A stretch of 64,000 nucleotides of DNA from the NCBI GenBank assembly GCA_902489665.1, contig CABUAT010000005.1, positions 1 to 64,000 on the forward strand, written 5' to 3'. Shown here piece by piece: positions 51,771 to 59,602 of this stretch. A program made the translations under genes and the position numbers. The notes under the pieces were generated by a model that saw nothing but the letters and a program-made list of their open reading frames with translations, ran no database searches and was not told where the DNA came from. How positions within the stretch are numbered: the stretch's first letter is position 1; the number at the start of each line of letters is the position of its first letter. Source of the DNA: an uncultured Collinsella sp. (GTDB lineage Bacteria; Actinomycetota; Coriobacteriia; Coriobacteriales; Coriobacteriaceae).

Positions 51771-52400
51771 ATGGCAGCTGCACAGCCGCTTAAGATTCGC
51801 ATGGTTGCCGGACTTGGCAACCCTGGCGAGGAATATGCCGAGACCCGTCACAACGCTGGTTTCAAAGCAATCGACGAGCTGGCCCGTCAGGCCGGCGTCA
51901 CGTACTGGAAAAACCAAGCAGGCGCCGAGATCGCGCTCATCAACATCAACGATCCCGAGGAAGAGGGCGGCAAGCGCCAGATTGTACTGGTCAAGCCGCA
52001 GTCGTACATGAACACCTCGGGCGGGCCCATCTCCAAACTCTGCCGCGAGTACAAGATCAAGGCCGAGGAGCTGCTCGTCATCCACGACGAGCTCGATATT
52101 CCCGCCGGCGACGTGCGTGTTAAGGTGGGCGGCGGCCATGCCGGTCACAACGGCCTGCGTTCCATCATCGATAAGATGGGCAGCCGCGACTTCAGCCGCA
52201 TCCGCACCGGCATCGGCAACCCTCCCGGCAAGATGGCCGTCGCCGACTACGTGCTTAAGCAGCTGCGCGCCCGCGAGGCCGAGGATTTCCAGGACACCTG
52301 CGCCCGCGCGGCCGACGCCGCCGGCCTGGCGATTGTGCACGGCGTAGTCTATGCTCGCGACCATGTCAACGGCGCCGCCTCCGCCAACGGCAAGCACTAA
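51771..52400 (+). CDS. pth: Peptidyl-tRNA hydrolase
   Basis: 209 residues. Recycles peptidyl-tRNA. G-L-G-N-P-G-E-E-Y, T-R-H-N-A-G-F (catalytic His), P-Q-S-Y-M-N-x-S-G, H-D-E-L-D, and G-G-H-A-G-H-N-G-L-R-S are all intact. ATG 51771 is preferred, with GAAAGG 6 nt upstream; ATG 51765 would overlap that site. A neighbour of prs in many bacteria, here separated by the inserted nuclease-like gene. Confidence 0.94.
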   Translation: MAAAQPLKIRMVAGLGNPGEEYAETRHNAGFKAIDELARQAGVTYWKNQAGAEIALININDPEEEGGKRQIVLVKPQSYMNTSGGPISKLCREYKIKAEELLVIHDELDIPAGDVRVKVGGGHAGHNGLRSIIDKMGSRDFSRIRTGIGNPPGKMAVADYVLKQLRAREAEDFQDTCARAADAAGLAIVHGVVYARDHVNGAASANGKH

Positions 52401-52418
52401 AACCTACTATTTAGGGAT

Positions 52419-52579
52419 GTTTATTTTGGCAGGTTTTATCTACGGAAACGCCATGACAGCCGCGCCGTAATAAACCCTGTGCCGCCATACATATGCAGCG
52501 CCCCAAAGGGGGCCGACCTCATTGCAACCCGAGGCTGGCCCCTTTGCCGTTTTACCCGATAAAACCTGCCAAAATAAAC
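52419..52579. repeat. Nested palindrome downstream of pth (TTTTGGCAGGTTTT family)
   Basis: Perfect 22-bp arms (52419-52440 and 52558-52579, core TTTTGGCAGGTTTTATC) enclose a second stem of about 16 bp (CAAAGGGGGCC... with ...GGCCCCTTTG, about 52505-52546). The same core, one mismatch apart, forms the hairpin after purF at 63.5 kb. The rest of 52401-52771 holds no gene. Confidence 0.9.
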
Positions 52580-52771
52580 CTCTCCCCCTTTGGTAGGCCA
52601 AAGTGGATAAACCCTGCTCCCAACCGCCGAAGACACACGTAAGCGACATGTCCATGAGGGTATAATTTGCACCGTATGTCTGCACAACGCCTGTGCACGT
52701 ACGGTTTTATTCGGGCTACCGTCCATTTCCGTGGAGGCACGGTTCGGCGGCCCTAACAAGAGAGGGGTTCT

Positions 52772-53611
52772 ATGTATAAGATCCTGGAGAAGACGCAGTT
52801 CTCGGAGAAGGTGTTCAAGTTCCGCATCGAGGCGCCCGCAATCGCCAAGCATGCGCACGCTGGACAGTTCCTCATGGTCCGCGCCAACGAGACGGGCGAG
52901 CGCGTCCCGTTTACCCTGGCCGGCTGGAACGGTGACGAGGGCTGGGTCGAGTTCATCTTCATGGTGATCGGCAAGACCACCGAGATGCTTTCCACCTACG
53001 AGGCCGGCGAGTCGCTGCGCGACGTCGTGGGCCCGCTGGGCGTTCCCACCGAGATGGCCGAGGGCCCCTGCGCCGTCATTGGCGGCGGCGTCGGCCTGGC
53101 AATTGCCTTCCCGGTCGCCAAGCACCTGGTCGAGACCGGTCACGAAGTTCACGCCATCATGGGCGCCCGCACCAAGGACCTCCTGCTCATGGAGGACCAG
53201 TTCCGCGAGCTCCTCGACGAGGACCACATCCACATCACCACTGACGACGGCTCCTACGGCGAGCAGGGCGTTGTCACCGCTCCGTTGGAGCGCCTGCTGC
53301 AGGACAAGGCCGTGAGCCAGGTCTTCTGCGTCGGCCCCGTTCCGATGATGAAGTTCTCGACCCTCACCGCCCAGAAATACGACACCCCCATCACCGCGTC
53401 CCTCAACCCCATCATGGTTGACGGCACCGGTATGTGCGGCTGCTGCCGCGTCGAGGTGGGCGGCGTGACCAAGTTCGCTTGCGTCGACGGCCCCGACTTC
53501 GATGCCACCCTGGTCGACTGGGATGACCTTCGTGCCCGCCAGGCCGCTTACCGTTCCGAAGAGGGCGAGTCCCTCAAGGCCTATGAGGAAAAGAGCTGCG
53601 CATGCCACTAG
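52772..53611 (+). CDS. nfnA: NfnA-type ferredoxin:NADP+ oxidoreductase small subunit
   Basis: 279 residues. An FNR-like FAD domain (R-V-P-F-T-L-A-G, about 44-51) and an NAD-binding domain (I-G-G-G-V-G-L-A-I, about 105-113) are followed by a [2Fe-2S] site with cysteines in M-C-G-C-C-R-V-E and F-A-C-V-D-G-P-D-F. This is the NfnA/SudB/PyrK-like family. In NfnAB this subunit oxidises NADH while NfnB handles NADPH and ferredoxin. GAGAGGGG precedes the ATG, and the gene overlaps nfnB by 10 nt. Confidence 0.85.
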   Translation: MYKILEKTQFSEKVFKFRIEAPAIAKHAHAGQFLMVRANETGERVPFTLAGWNGDEGWVEFIFMVIGKTTEMLSTYEAGESLRDVVGPLGVPTEMAEGPCAVIGGGVGLAIAFPVAKHLVETGHEVHAIMGARTKDLLLMEDQFRELLDEDHIHITTDDGSYGEQGVVTAPLERLLQDKAVSQVFCVGPVPMMKFSTLTAQKYDTPITASLNPIMVDGTGMCGCCRVEVGGVTKFACVDGPDFDATLVDWDDLRARQAAYRSEEGESLKAYEEKSCACH

Positions 53612-55011
53612 TTAACGGTCGTTTCGTTGCCGATATGAAGTCGCCCCGCACCCCCGATAACGAGGAGCCGGCTGCCGAGCGCGCCTGCGACTTCCGCCCC
53701 GTCGACAAGGGCTTCACCGAGGAGATGGCGCTGGCCGAGGCCGAGCGCTGCCTCAACTGCAAGAAGCCGTTCTGTGTTGAGGGCTGCCCCGTCAACATCA
53801 ACATCCCCCGCTTTATCGAGCAGATCCGCGCGAAGGACTTCGGCGGCGCTCTCGATACCATCCGCGAGGACTCCATGCTTCCCGCCATCTGCGGCCGTGT
53901 CTGCCCGCAGGAGAACCAGTGCGAGGGCAAGTGCATCCGTGGTAAAAAGTCCGAGCCCGTGGCCATCGGCCAGCTCGAGCGCTTCCTGGGTGATCGCCCC
54001 GAGCTCGCCTCCACGCCCAAGATGGCCCCCAAGAACGGCAAGAAGGTCGCCGTCGTCGGCTCCGGCCCGTCCGGCATCACCTGCGCCGGCGAGCTCGCCC
54101 GTAACGGCTTTGACGTTACCGTCTTCGAGGCCTTCTTCACCGGCGGCGGCGTGCTGGTCTACGGCATCCCCGAGTTCCGTCTGCCCAAGGCGGTCGTCAA
54201 GCGCGAGATTGACGGCCTGGAGGACATGGGCGTCAAGTTTGAGTACAACTCCGTCGTGGGCAACATGGCCACGGCCGAGGAGCTGTTCGAGCAGGGCTTC
54301 GACGCCATCTACGTGGCGACCGGCGCTGGCCTGCCCAAGTTCCTCAACGTCCCCGGCGAGAACCTGCCCAACGTCTTCTTCGCGAACGAGTACCTCACCC
54401 GCGTGAACCTGATGAAGGCCAACAAGTTCCCCGAGTACGACACCCCCACCAAGCACGGCAAGAACGTCGTTGTCTTTGGTGGCGGCAACGTGGCTATGGA
54501 CGCCGTCCGTACCGCCAAGCGCCTGGGCGCCGAGCACGCCATCATCGCCTACCGCCGTACCGAGGACGAGATGCCCTGCCGTCGCGCCGAGCTGCACCAC
54601 GCTAAGGCCGAGGGCGTCGAGGTTCTGCCGCTCGTCTCCCCGCTCGAGTTTGTCGCTGGCGAGGACGGCTCCGTGTGCGCCGTCAAGGTCCAGAAGATGG
54701 AGCTCGGCGAGCCCGACGAGTCCGGCCGTCGTCGCCCGGTGCCCATCGAGGGCGCCATCGAGGAGATTCCCTGCGACGTCGCAATCTCGGCTATCGGCAC
54801 CAACGCCAACCCCTTCGCTGCCAAGATCGGCGGCAAGATGGAGCTCAACAAGTGGGGCTACATCGTTGCCGACGAGGAGACCGGCCAGACCACCGATCCC
54901 CGCATCTGGGCCGGCGGCGACATCGTCACCGGTGCTGCTACGGTCATTCTGGCGATGGGCGCCGGCAAGAAGGCCGCCGCTTCCATCACCAAGAGCCTGC
55001 TGGGCGAGTAA
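53602..55011 (+). CDS. nfnB: NfnB-type large subunit (GltD-like flavoprotein)
   Basis: 469 residues. N-terminal [4Fe-4S] ligands C-L-N-C-K-K-P-F-C-V-E-G-C-P and C-G-R-V-C-P-Q-E-N-Q-C-E-G-K-C, FAD site G-S-G-P-S-G-I-T-C-A, NADPH site G-G-G-N-V-A-M-D-A, and C-terminal G-G-D-I-V-T-G-A. The family also covers glutamate synthase small subunit, but no gltB-type large subunit is nearby and the NfnA partner overlaps, so electron-bifurcating NADH-dependent ferredoxin:NADP+ oxidoreductase is the best reading. Confidence 0.87.
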   Translation: MPLVNGRFVADMKSPRTPDNEEPAAERACDFRPVDKGFTEEMALAEAERCLNCKKPFCVEGCPVNINIPRFIEQIRAKDFGGALDTIREDSMLPAICGRVCPQENQCEGKCIRGKKSEPVAIGQLERFLGDRPELASTPKMAPKNGKKVAVVGSGPSGITCAGELARNGFDVTVFEAFFTGGGVLVYGIPEFRLPKAVVKREIDGLEDMGVKFEYNSVVGNMATAEELFEQGFDAIYVATGAGLPKFLNVPGENLPNVFFANEYLTRVNLMKANKFPEYDTPTKHGKNVVVFGGGNVAMDAVRTAKRLGAEHAIIAYRRTEDEMPCRRAELHHAKAEGVEVLPLVSPLEFVAGEDGSVCAVKVQKMELGEPDESGRRRPVPIEGAIEEIPCDVAISAIGTNANPFAAKIGGKMELNKWGYIVADEETGQTTDPRIWAGGDIVTGAATVILAMGAGKKAAASITKSLLGE

Positions 55012-55039
55012 TCACCTGCAGCGCTAGCCACCAAACGGC

Positions 55040-55078
55040 AAAGTCCCCGTCGAGCACACGCCCGGCGGGGACTTTTTT
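55040..55078 (+). terminator. Terminator of nfnAB
   Basis: AAAGTCCCCG pairs with CGGGGACTTT, followed by TTTT, 28 nt past the nfnB stop. Confidence 0.88.
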
Positions 55079-55094
55079 CTATGCCAGTCGACCG

Positions 55095-55130
55095 ACCACC
55101 ACAAAGGTGCCTGTGCCCCTTTGTGGTGGT
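55095..55130. repeat. 13-bp inverted repeat (ACCACCACAAAGG)
   Basis: Perfect arms 55095-55107 and 55118-55130 around a 10-nt loop, between the convergent nfnB and cytidylate-kinase-like genes. It shares the CAAAGG...CCTTTG core with the repeat at 55787-55817, on the other side of the kinase-like gene. Confidence 0.85.
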
Positions 55131-55146
55131 TCTCGCTCGGCTGCGG

Positions 55147-55770
55147 TTAGCCCTCGAGCTGTGCCAGCTTGTAGCGGTAGGCCGCCGCGATGACGTCTTT
55201 GCAGCCCTCGCGGCCCAGCTTAGCGCGGTTGACGACGATGTCCTTACCGCTCGTCATCTTCCACTTTCCGGCGCTATAGCGCTTATAGAACGCCTCGCGC
55301 GCCTTCTGCTGCTGCTTGACCAGCTTGGCGCCTTTCTTTTTGTTAAGTCCGCGCTTCTTGCGCACGATTTCGACGCGGTCCTCAAAGGGTGCGGTCACCA
55401 ACACGGCAATGTGGTTGGGGTTGTTACGCAGCAGGTAATCGGACAGACGGCCTTCGATAATGCAGCTCTCGGTCTCGCCCAGGTCCAAAATCACCTGGCT
55501 CATCTTTTGGAACAACTTATCCGAGTACGAGCGCGCGTCGTAGCGGTCGGGCAAAAACGCCATGTTCTCCACAGCCAGGCGCTCGTCGTAGGCGGCCATC
55601 TTATCGAGCGACTCGCCCGTGCGCAGCGACGCACGCACCAGCAGCTCGTTGTCATACAGCGGAATCCCCAACTCGTCGGCAAGCATGCGACCAATCTCGT
55701 GGCCCTCGGCGCCAAAGTCGCGCGCGATGGTAATGACCACAGGATTCTTCTTATTCTCCAGATCGCTCAT
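55147..55770 (-). CDS. Cytidylate kinase-like family protein
   Basis: 207 residues from ATG 55770, with GAAAGG about 6 nt upstream. I-T-I-A-R-D-F-G-A-E-G-H-E-I-G-R (about 12-27) followed by P-L-Y-D-N-E-L-L is the pattern of the Cytidylate_kin-like family; a true Walker A (G-x-x-x-x-G-K-S/T) is absent, as usual for that family. C-terminal half is Lys/Arg-rich. The biochemical role is not established. Flanked by two similar small inverted repeats. Confidence 0.8.
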   Translation of the reverse strand: MSDLENKKNPVVITIARDFGAEGHEIGRMLADELGIPLYDNELLVRASLRTGESLDKMAAYDERLAVENMAFLPDRYDARSYSDKLFQKMSQVILDLGETESCIIEGRLSDYLLRNNPNHIAVLVTAPFEDRVEIVRKKRGLNKKKGAKLVKQQQKAREAFYKRYSAGKWKMTSGKDIVVNRAKLGREGCKDVIAAAYRYKLAQLEG

Positions 55771-55786
55771 CGCGATTCCTTTCTCT

Positions 55787-55817
55787 ATGTGACAAAGGGG
55801 CTGTCCCTTTGCCACAT
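55787..55817. repeat. 13-bp inverted repeat (ATGTGRCAAAGGG)
   Basis: Arms 55787-55799 and 55805-55817 pair with one mismatch around CTGTC-like loop sequence containing GTCCC. It lies between the last amino-acid permease gene and the kinase-like start codon, where it could act as terminator of the upstream operon. Confidence 0.8.
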
Positions 55818-55818
55818 T

Positions 55819-56457
55819 CTACGCTGCCACCATTCGCCTCTGATATGCGCGAACCAGCAGCGAGATACCAAAGTTGAGCACAAAGTACATCGCAAACACC
55901 AGGCCGTAGAGCATAAGCACCTGCGACAGGTCGATCGCGTGAGCCATCACAACGTTTGCCGTGTACATGAGCTCGGCCACGTTAATGCCCGAAAGATACG
56001 AGCTGTCCTTGATGACGGTCGTGCACTGGCTAAACAGCGCCGGGATGATCGTCTTAAACGTCTGCGGCAGAATGATGTAGCGCATGGTGGCAAAGAAGCC
56101 GAAGCCCTGGCTCTGCGCTGCCTCAAACTGGCCGCGCGGAATCGAGTTGAGGCCACCGCGCACAATCTCGGCCATAACAGCGCTGGTAAACAGCGTAAAG
56201 GCGATGGTCGAAATCACAATGTCCAAACCCTGCACCGTAAAGTAGATAAACAGGATCCACAGCAGGTTCGGCGTGCAACGGAACAGCTCGATATAGGCGC
56301 TCACCAAAATACGGAACGGGCGGGGCGCATAGCTCTTAACGAGTGCCAGCACCGTGCCAAAGATGAGCGAGAAAAAGATCGACAGCGCCGAGATCTCGAT
56401 CGTCTTAACAAAGCCGCCCCAAATGTAGAGCAGGTTGGTCGCGTTGAAGATTTCCAT
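55819..56457 (-). CDS. Amino-acid ABC transporter permease (2)
   Basis: 212 residues, HisM/GlnP type with about five helices. The EAA loop A-x-x-Q-G-F-x-x-x-x-T-M-R-Y-I-I-L-P-Q (about 120-140) contacts the ATPase. It starts 3 nt after the other permease gene and is the last of a four-gene polar amino-acid uptake operon (ATPase, binding protein, two permeases). Confidence 0.9.
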   Translation of the reverse strand: MEIFNATNLLYIWGGFVKTIEISALSIFFSLIFGTVLALVKSYAPRPFRILVSAYIELFRCTPNLLWILFIYFTVQGLDIVISTIAFTLFTSAVMAEIVRGGLNSIPRGQFEAAQSQGFGFFATMRYIILPQTFKTIIPALFSQCTTVIKDSSYLSGINVAELMYTANVVMAHAIDLSQVLMLYGLVFAMYFVLNFGISLLVRAYQRRMVAA

Positions 56458-56460
56458 GCG

Positions 56461-57207
56461 CTAGGCCTCCTCTACGTTGTCGAGCCCCAGCTCGGCCAGG
56501 CTCACGCCGCGCGGACGCTCCTTGGAGCGGCGCTCGAGCCACTGCACCAGCATGGCGAGCGGAAAGCAGATGATGAAGTACATAAGGCAGCAGACGATGT
56601 ATCCCTGCAGGTAACCGTACAGACTCACAAAGTTGTCGGAACGGTACATGAGGTCGCCGCCGGCCACAAGTGCCAGCACCGACGTGTTCTTGACCAGGTT
56701 GAGCGCCTGGTTACACAGCGGCGGCAGAATGATCTTGAATGTCTGGGGCAACACGATGTACCAGTACGCCTGCGCACGGGTGAAGCCCTGGCTCTGGGCC
56801 GCCTCCATCTGACCGCGCGGAACCGCCTCGATGCCAGTGCGGATGACCTCGGAAATGTAGGCCGCGTGATACAGGCCCACACCCAAGAAGCCCAACACGA
56901 ACGGCGCGATGCGCACCGGCTGGTCGGAACCGGTTATGGCCTGCAAAAACTGCGGACCGGCCATGTACATAAAGAGCACCTGCACGGGCAACGGGGTGTT
57001 CTGGTAAAACTCCACGTACACGCGGCTTATGGCGCGCAGCACGCGCGAGCGAGTGGTAGAGAACACGCCCAGCAGCGTGCCCAGCACCAGCGACAGCAGC
57101 AGACCGGCAACGACCACCTGCAGCGTCACGCCAAAGCCCTCCCAGAAGGGCCCCATGTTTTGAAATGTCGTCGACCAACGGTCGGCGTCAAATAATCCTT
57201 CGAGCAT
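56461..57207 (-). CDS. Amino-acid ABC transporter permease (1)
   Basis: 248 residues from ATG 57207, with GGAAGGA about 6 nt upstream. Same HisM/GlnP family as its partner: A-A-Q-S-Q-G-F-T-R-A-Q-A-Y-W-Y-I-V-L-P-Q is the EAA coupling loop. Together they form the heterodimeric membrane channel. Confidence 0.9.
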   Translation of the reverse strand: MLEGLFDADRWSTTFQNMGPFWEGFGVTLQVVVAGLLLSLVLGTLLGVFSTTRSRVLRAISRVYVEFYQNTPLPVQVLFMYMAGPQFLQAITGSDQPVRIAPFVLGFLGVGLYHAAYISEVIRTGIEAVPRGQMEAAQSQGFTRAQAYWYIVLPQTFKIILPPLCNQALNLVKNTSVLALVAGGDLMYRSDNFVSLYGYLQGYIVCCLMYFIICFPLAMLVQWLERRSKERPRGVSLAELGLDNVEEA

Positions 57208-57232
57208 TTGATTCCTTCCTTGGACGATGCGC

Positions 57233-58111
57233 CTATACAAGACCCCAGGTCTTGACCTCTTGGTCGAGCCAGCCGTCGGCCAGGCGATCGCAAATCACCT
57301 GATCGACCACGGCCGAAAGGTCGCAGCCCTTCTTGGTCGCCACGCCGTAGCCCTGCTCGCCAAACTTGACCTCGGGCTGCAGCAGCTCAACGGTCTCGTT
57401 CATGTAACCGGCCAGCGTGGAGCGGTCCATGGCAAAGACGTCGATATTGCCGGCGTCGAGCGAACTCTTGATGATGGGGTAGCCGCTAAAGGCCCTAAAC
57501 TCGGGCTTGCAGCTAAAGCCGTTGTCCTTGATCATCTGCTCGATCAGGCCCTGCGTGGTGGCACCCTGGCTCACGCCAATGACCTTGCCGTCCAAGTCCT
57601 CAATCGAGGTAAAGCCCGAACGCTTCTTGACCATGAGTCCCACGTAGTCGGTACGGTACGGCGTCGAGAAATCCCAGCTCTTCTTGCGCTCGTCGGTGAT
57701 GGTGTAGGTCGCCGCAACCACATCGAGCTGGCCGTTATCGATCAGCGGGCCGCGCGTCTTGGGCGTTACATCGGTAAACTCGACAAGCTCCTGGGCGCGG
57801 GCATCCTTGTAGCTCACGCCAAAGACGGCAGCGGCGATCTGGTAGCACAAATCGACTTCCATGCCCTCAAAGCGGCCCTTGGCGGTGTCGTAATAGCCAT
57901 AGCCGGGAACGTCCTTCTTAACGCCGGCATTTAGATGGCCACGCGACTTGATGGCCGCAAGCTTGGACCCCTTGTCGGAGCCCTCGCCGCTGGTGGAGTT
58001 GCCGCAACCGGTAAGCGCGGTCCCCGTCAGCGCAAGCATACCGGCGCCCGCCAGCTGCAAAAAGTGACGGCGCGACACGGCCGCCCTCGTCATATCCGTC
58101 ATGTCCATCAC
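57233..58111 (-). CDS. Amino-acid ABC transporter substrate-binding lipoprotein
   Basis: 292 residues, SBP family 3 (GlnH/PEB1 type): G-Y-G-Y-Y-D near 70, G-M-E-V-D-L-C, and V-G-L-M-V-K region. The N-terminus combines a twin-arginine-like S-R-R-H-F-L-Q-L and a lipobox L-T-G-C about 20 residues later, so it is probably Tat-exported and lipidated. Substrate likely Glu/Gln/Asp or another polar amino acid, not determined. Six nt after the ATPase gene. Confidence 0.9.
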   Translation of the reverse strand: MMDMTDMTRAAVSRRHFLQLAGAGMLALTGTALTGCGNSTSGEGSDKGSKLAAIKSRGHLNAGVKKDVPGYGYYDTAKGRFEGMEVDLCYQIAAAVFGVSYKDARAQELVEFTDVTPKTRGPLIDNGQLDVVAATYTITDERKKSWDFSTPYRTDYVGLMVKKRSGFTSIEDLDGKVIGVSQGATTQGLIEQMIKDNGFSCKPEFRAFSGYPIIKSSLDAGNIDVFAMDRSTLAGYMNETVELLQPEVKFGEQGYGVATKKGCDLSAVVDQVICDRLADGWLDQEVKTWGLV

Positions 58112-58116
58112 CGCGC

Positions 58117-58848
58117 CTAGTGCAGAATCTTGGACAGGAACTCGCGGCAGCGCGGGTTCTCGGGGTTATCGAAGAAGTGCTCGGGCGTGCCCTCCTCCAG
58201 GATGCGGCCGTCCTCCATAAATATGACGCGGTCGGCCACCTGGCGCGCAAAGCCCATCTCGTGCGTCACGCAGATCATGGTGATGTCCTCCTGCGCGAGC
58301 TCAATCATAACGTCCAGAACCTCTTGGACCATCTCGGGGTCGAGCGCCGAGGTCGGTTCGTCAAACAGGATGATGGGCTGCTTGGTGCACAGGGCACGGG
58401 CGATGGCGATGCGTTGCTGCTGACCGCCCGAGAGATTCTGCGGATACTCGCCGGCCTTATGCGCCATGCCAACGCGCTTGAGCGCGGCGATGGCGACCTC
58501 GGTCGCCTCCTCCTTGCTCTTCTTTTGCAGCTTGATGGGCGCGAGCGTCAGGTTGCCGAGCACCGTCATGTTGGGATACAGGTTGAACTGCTGAAACACC
58601 ATGGAGCTATACTTGCGAGCCATCTCCAGGTGGTTCTTTTTGGTGAGCGGTGTACCGTCGATGACGACCTCGCCCGACGTGGGCTCCTCCAGATAATCGA
58701 CGCAACGGATGAGCGTCGACTTACCCGAGCCGGAAGGCCCGATCATTACGAGCTTCTCGCCGCGCTTGACGGTGAGATTGATATCTTTGAGCACATGCAG
58801 GTCGCCAAAGTACTTGTTGAGATGGTTGATCTCGATCATGTCTGCCAT
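58117..58848 (-). CDS. Amino-acid ABC transporter ATPase (GlnQ type)
   Basis: 243 residues. Walker [11 protein letters not shown]-loop F-Q-Q-F-N-L-Y, signature L-S-G-G-Q-Q-Q-R, Walker [13 protein letters not shown] and H-loop T-H-E-M-G-F-A are all typical of the polar amino-acid family. First gene of the operon. A TACAAT -10 box (minus strand, 58884-58889) lies about 35 nt upstream of the start, without a clear -35. Confidence 0.92.
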   Translation of the reverse strand: MADMIEINHLNKYFGDLHVLKDINLTVKRGEKLVMIGPSGSGKSTLIRCVDYLEEPTSGEVVIDGTPLTKKNHLEMARKYSSMVFQQFNLYPNMTVLGNLTLAPIKLQKKSKEEATEVAIAALKRVGMAHKAGEYPQNLSGGQQQRIAIARALCTKQPIILFDEPTSALDPEMVQEVLDVMIELAQEDITMICVTHEMGFARQVADRVIFMEDGRILEEGTPEHFFDNPENPRCREFLSKILH

Positions 58849-58960
58849 GAATGTCCCTTCCCTGCGTTTACACGAGTTGAACTATTGTACGGAAAGAATC
58901 ACGTTTCCGCAGCCCACACTACATTCCCGTAAAGAACCCGCAACCTTCCACCTGCTCGTT

Positions 58961-59035
58961 GGCACTCATTGGGGACAGACTTAAATGAGTACCTGCTCAT
59001 TGGGCACTCATTTAAGTCTGTCCCCAATGAGTGCC
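58961..59035. repeat. Perfect 30-bp inverted repeat of the GGGGAC family
   Basis: Arms 58961-58990 and 59006-59035 are perfect reverse complements around 15 nt; the core is TTGGGGACAGACTTAAATGA. It lies between the ABC operon start and the yqeY terminator, in a stretch (58849-59104) with no gene. Confidence 0.95.
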
Positions 59036-59043
59036 CGGCCAGC

Positions 59044-59076
59044 AAAAAGGGGCGCGACCATGACGGCCACGCCCCC
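59044..59076 (-). terminator. Terminator of the yqeY gene
   Basis: GGGGCG-type arms pair (some G-U) around ATGA and are followed by TTTTTG on the minus strand, about 30 nt past the stop. Confidence 0.7.
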
Positions 59077-59104
59077 TCAACATCAACTATGTACCGCTCG
59101 GCCC

Positions 59105-59554
59105 CTACGCGAGCTTGGCGCCGACGATCTTTGCCGCGGCCGGCTTATCGAAGTTGCCGCCGGTGGCCTTGCCGAGTGCACCCATAACCTGGCCCATCTG
59201 CTTCTTGGACGTGGCACCCAGCTCGGCGATAACCTGCTCGATCAGGGCCTCGAGCTCCTCACCCGAAACCTGCGCGGGCAGCAGGCTCTCCAGAATCTTG
59301 ACCTGCTCGGTCAGGTTGTCGGTACGCTCCTGGTCGGTGCCGGCCTTGATGGACATCTCCAGCGTCTCGCTCGTCTGCTTAATCAGACGCTTGATCATGC
59401 TGTTGACGTCTTCCTCGGTCACGTCGCGGCGCTCGTTAACCTCGATATTCTTCACCTCGGCCTTGACCTGGCGAATGATGGACAGGCGAACCTTGTCCTT
59501 GGCCTTCATGGCCGCGATCATTTCCTTCTGCAGCTCTTCGTTGGTCATCTGCAA
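59105..59554 (-). CDS. yqeY: GatB/YqeY domain protein
   Basis: 149 residues, the usual length. Family pattern: K-A-K-D-K-V-R-L-S-I-I-R (about 17-28), V-K-N-I-E-V-N near 35, L-P-x-Q near 94, and a C-terminal G-Q-V-M-G-A-L-G-K region. YqeY resembles the tRNA-binding tail of GatB; it is not the amidotransferase itself. Function unknown, probably tRNA-related. Confidence 0.9.
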   Translation of the reverse strand: MQMTNEELQKEMIAAMKAKDKVRLSIIRQVKAEVKNIEVNERRDVTEEDVNSMIKRLIKQTSETLEMSIKAGTDQERTDNLTEQVKILESLLPAQVSGEELEALIEQVIAELGATSKKQMGQVMGALGKATGGNFDKPAAAKIVGAKLA

Positions 59555-59602
59555 ATCCTCCTCAATAGCGTGGGCGGCACTCGCACGGGTACCGCCCCAT
59601 GA

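Noticed and set aside
53602..55011. Glutamate synthase small subunit (gltD)
   Set aside because: No gltB-like gene is adjacent and the overlapping upstream gene is an NfnA-type FNR/[2Fe-2S] protein.
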